Of a stretch of DNA of 64,000 bases, positions 63,832-64,000 are shown in pieces. A program made the translations under genes and the position numbers. The stretch comes from Alphaproteobacteria bacterium (lineage in GTDB: Bacteria; Myxococcota_A; UBA796; GCA-2862545). Where the stretch lies: assembly GCA_020632915.1 (NCBI GenBank), contig JACKEP010000006.1, positions 101,001-165,000 of the forward strand, in the 5' to 3' direction. Each line of letters begins with the position of its first letter. The stretch's first letter is position 1. Under the pieces are notes generated by a model. That model searched no databases, was not told the origin of the DNA, and was given only the letters and a program-made list of their open reading frames with translations.

Positions 63832-64000
63832 ATGGCGCGCCGGCACCTAATCGCGCGGGTGGGGCACAGCTTGTGGCGGGCGATCCTCGCTGGCGTGATC
63901 CCGGCAGCGCTGTCCGCGACGGCGCGCGCGGGTGCGGACCCCTTGCCCGCGCGGCTCGTCGAGCGTCCCGTGGTGCTGCCCCGTGGGTGGTTGGAGACCG
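63832..64000 (+). CDS. Start of a secreted protein (3' end beyond window)
   Basis: 56 codons are visible. The N-terminus is a signal peptide: MARRHLIARVGHSLWRAIL, a hydrophobic region, and a likely cut after TARA near residue 33. The mature start, GADPLPARLVERPVVLPRGW, recalls exported proteins that begin with an RPLVLPxG strand before an outer-membrane or periplasmic domain. The ATG lies in a short divergent gap from korA. Nothing can be said of the function. Confidence 0.55.
   Translation, partial: MARRHLIARVGHSLWRAILAGVIPAALSATARAGADPLPARLVERPVVLPRGWLET

Overview
This is a very GC-rich (around 70 percent by eye), densely coding window. It resembles a free-living Gram-negative bacterium of the old Deltaproteobacteria, most likely Myxococcota or a neighbouring lineage. 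The grounds are several lipoproteins with clear lipoboxes; a MopE-repeat protein and a PKD-domain lipoprotein that both end in a hydrophobic helix plus an arginine cluster (MYXO-CTERM-like, with cysteines upstream); many TPR and FHA proteins; a complete Tad (tight adherence) machine; and frequent GTG and TTG starts. The taxon is an inference. I found no rRNA, tRNA, CRISPR array, insertion sequence or phage genes, so it reads as chromosomal core plus lineage-specific genes.

Layout. 1-16 kb: a partial lipoprotein, queE, secreted and membrane proteins of unknown function, and metabolic genes (M20 deacylase, enoyl-CoA hydratase, glpD, a cation antiporter, a class I aminotransferase, a nitrilase-type amidase), plus an FHA/winged-helix regulator, a flippase-like membrane protein and a GAF protein. 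16-30 kb: the Tad locus in two opposed blocks. A forward TadG-like/TadE/TadE-like trio faces a long reverse operon: cpaB, secretin, tadZ, tadA, tadB, tadC, a TadD-like TPR lipoprotein, a small Gly-tailed lipoprotein, a histidine kinase and an NtrC-type response regulator. The regulator's AAA+ domain has lost every catalytic motif. No Flp pilin or prepilin peptidase gene lies in the window. 30-40 kb: an RNase D-like nuclease, a HAD phosphatase, surface proteins, a DUF1460 protein, an ECF sigma factor and rpoZ. 41-44 kb: groES-groEL, with tandem hairpins between the genes and a duplicated structured element after groEL. 44-64 kb: TPR proteins (one with a ClpX-type zinc finger), an MFS/spermidine-synthase fusion, pssA, aspartokinase, an OmpR-type two-component system, a class IV aminotransferase, a NamZ-like muramidase, radA, a 2-hydroxyacid dehydrogenase, a HAD hydrolase, korAB, and the start of a secreted protein.

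Genes within clusters overlap or nearly touch (GTGA, TGATG or 1-3 nt gaps), so translational coupling is probably common. Convergent pairs are separated by strong GC hairpins or overlap by about 10 bp. The points most worth follow-up are the catalytically dead NtrC-type regulator in the Tad operon, the paired structured repeats behind groEL, the GNRA-loop hairpin tandem between groES and groEL, and a recurrent GTGCTA-type element about 30 nt upstream of many starts.
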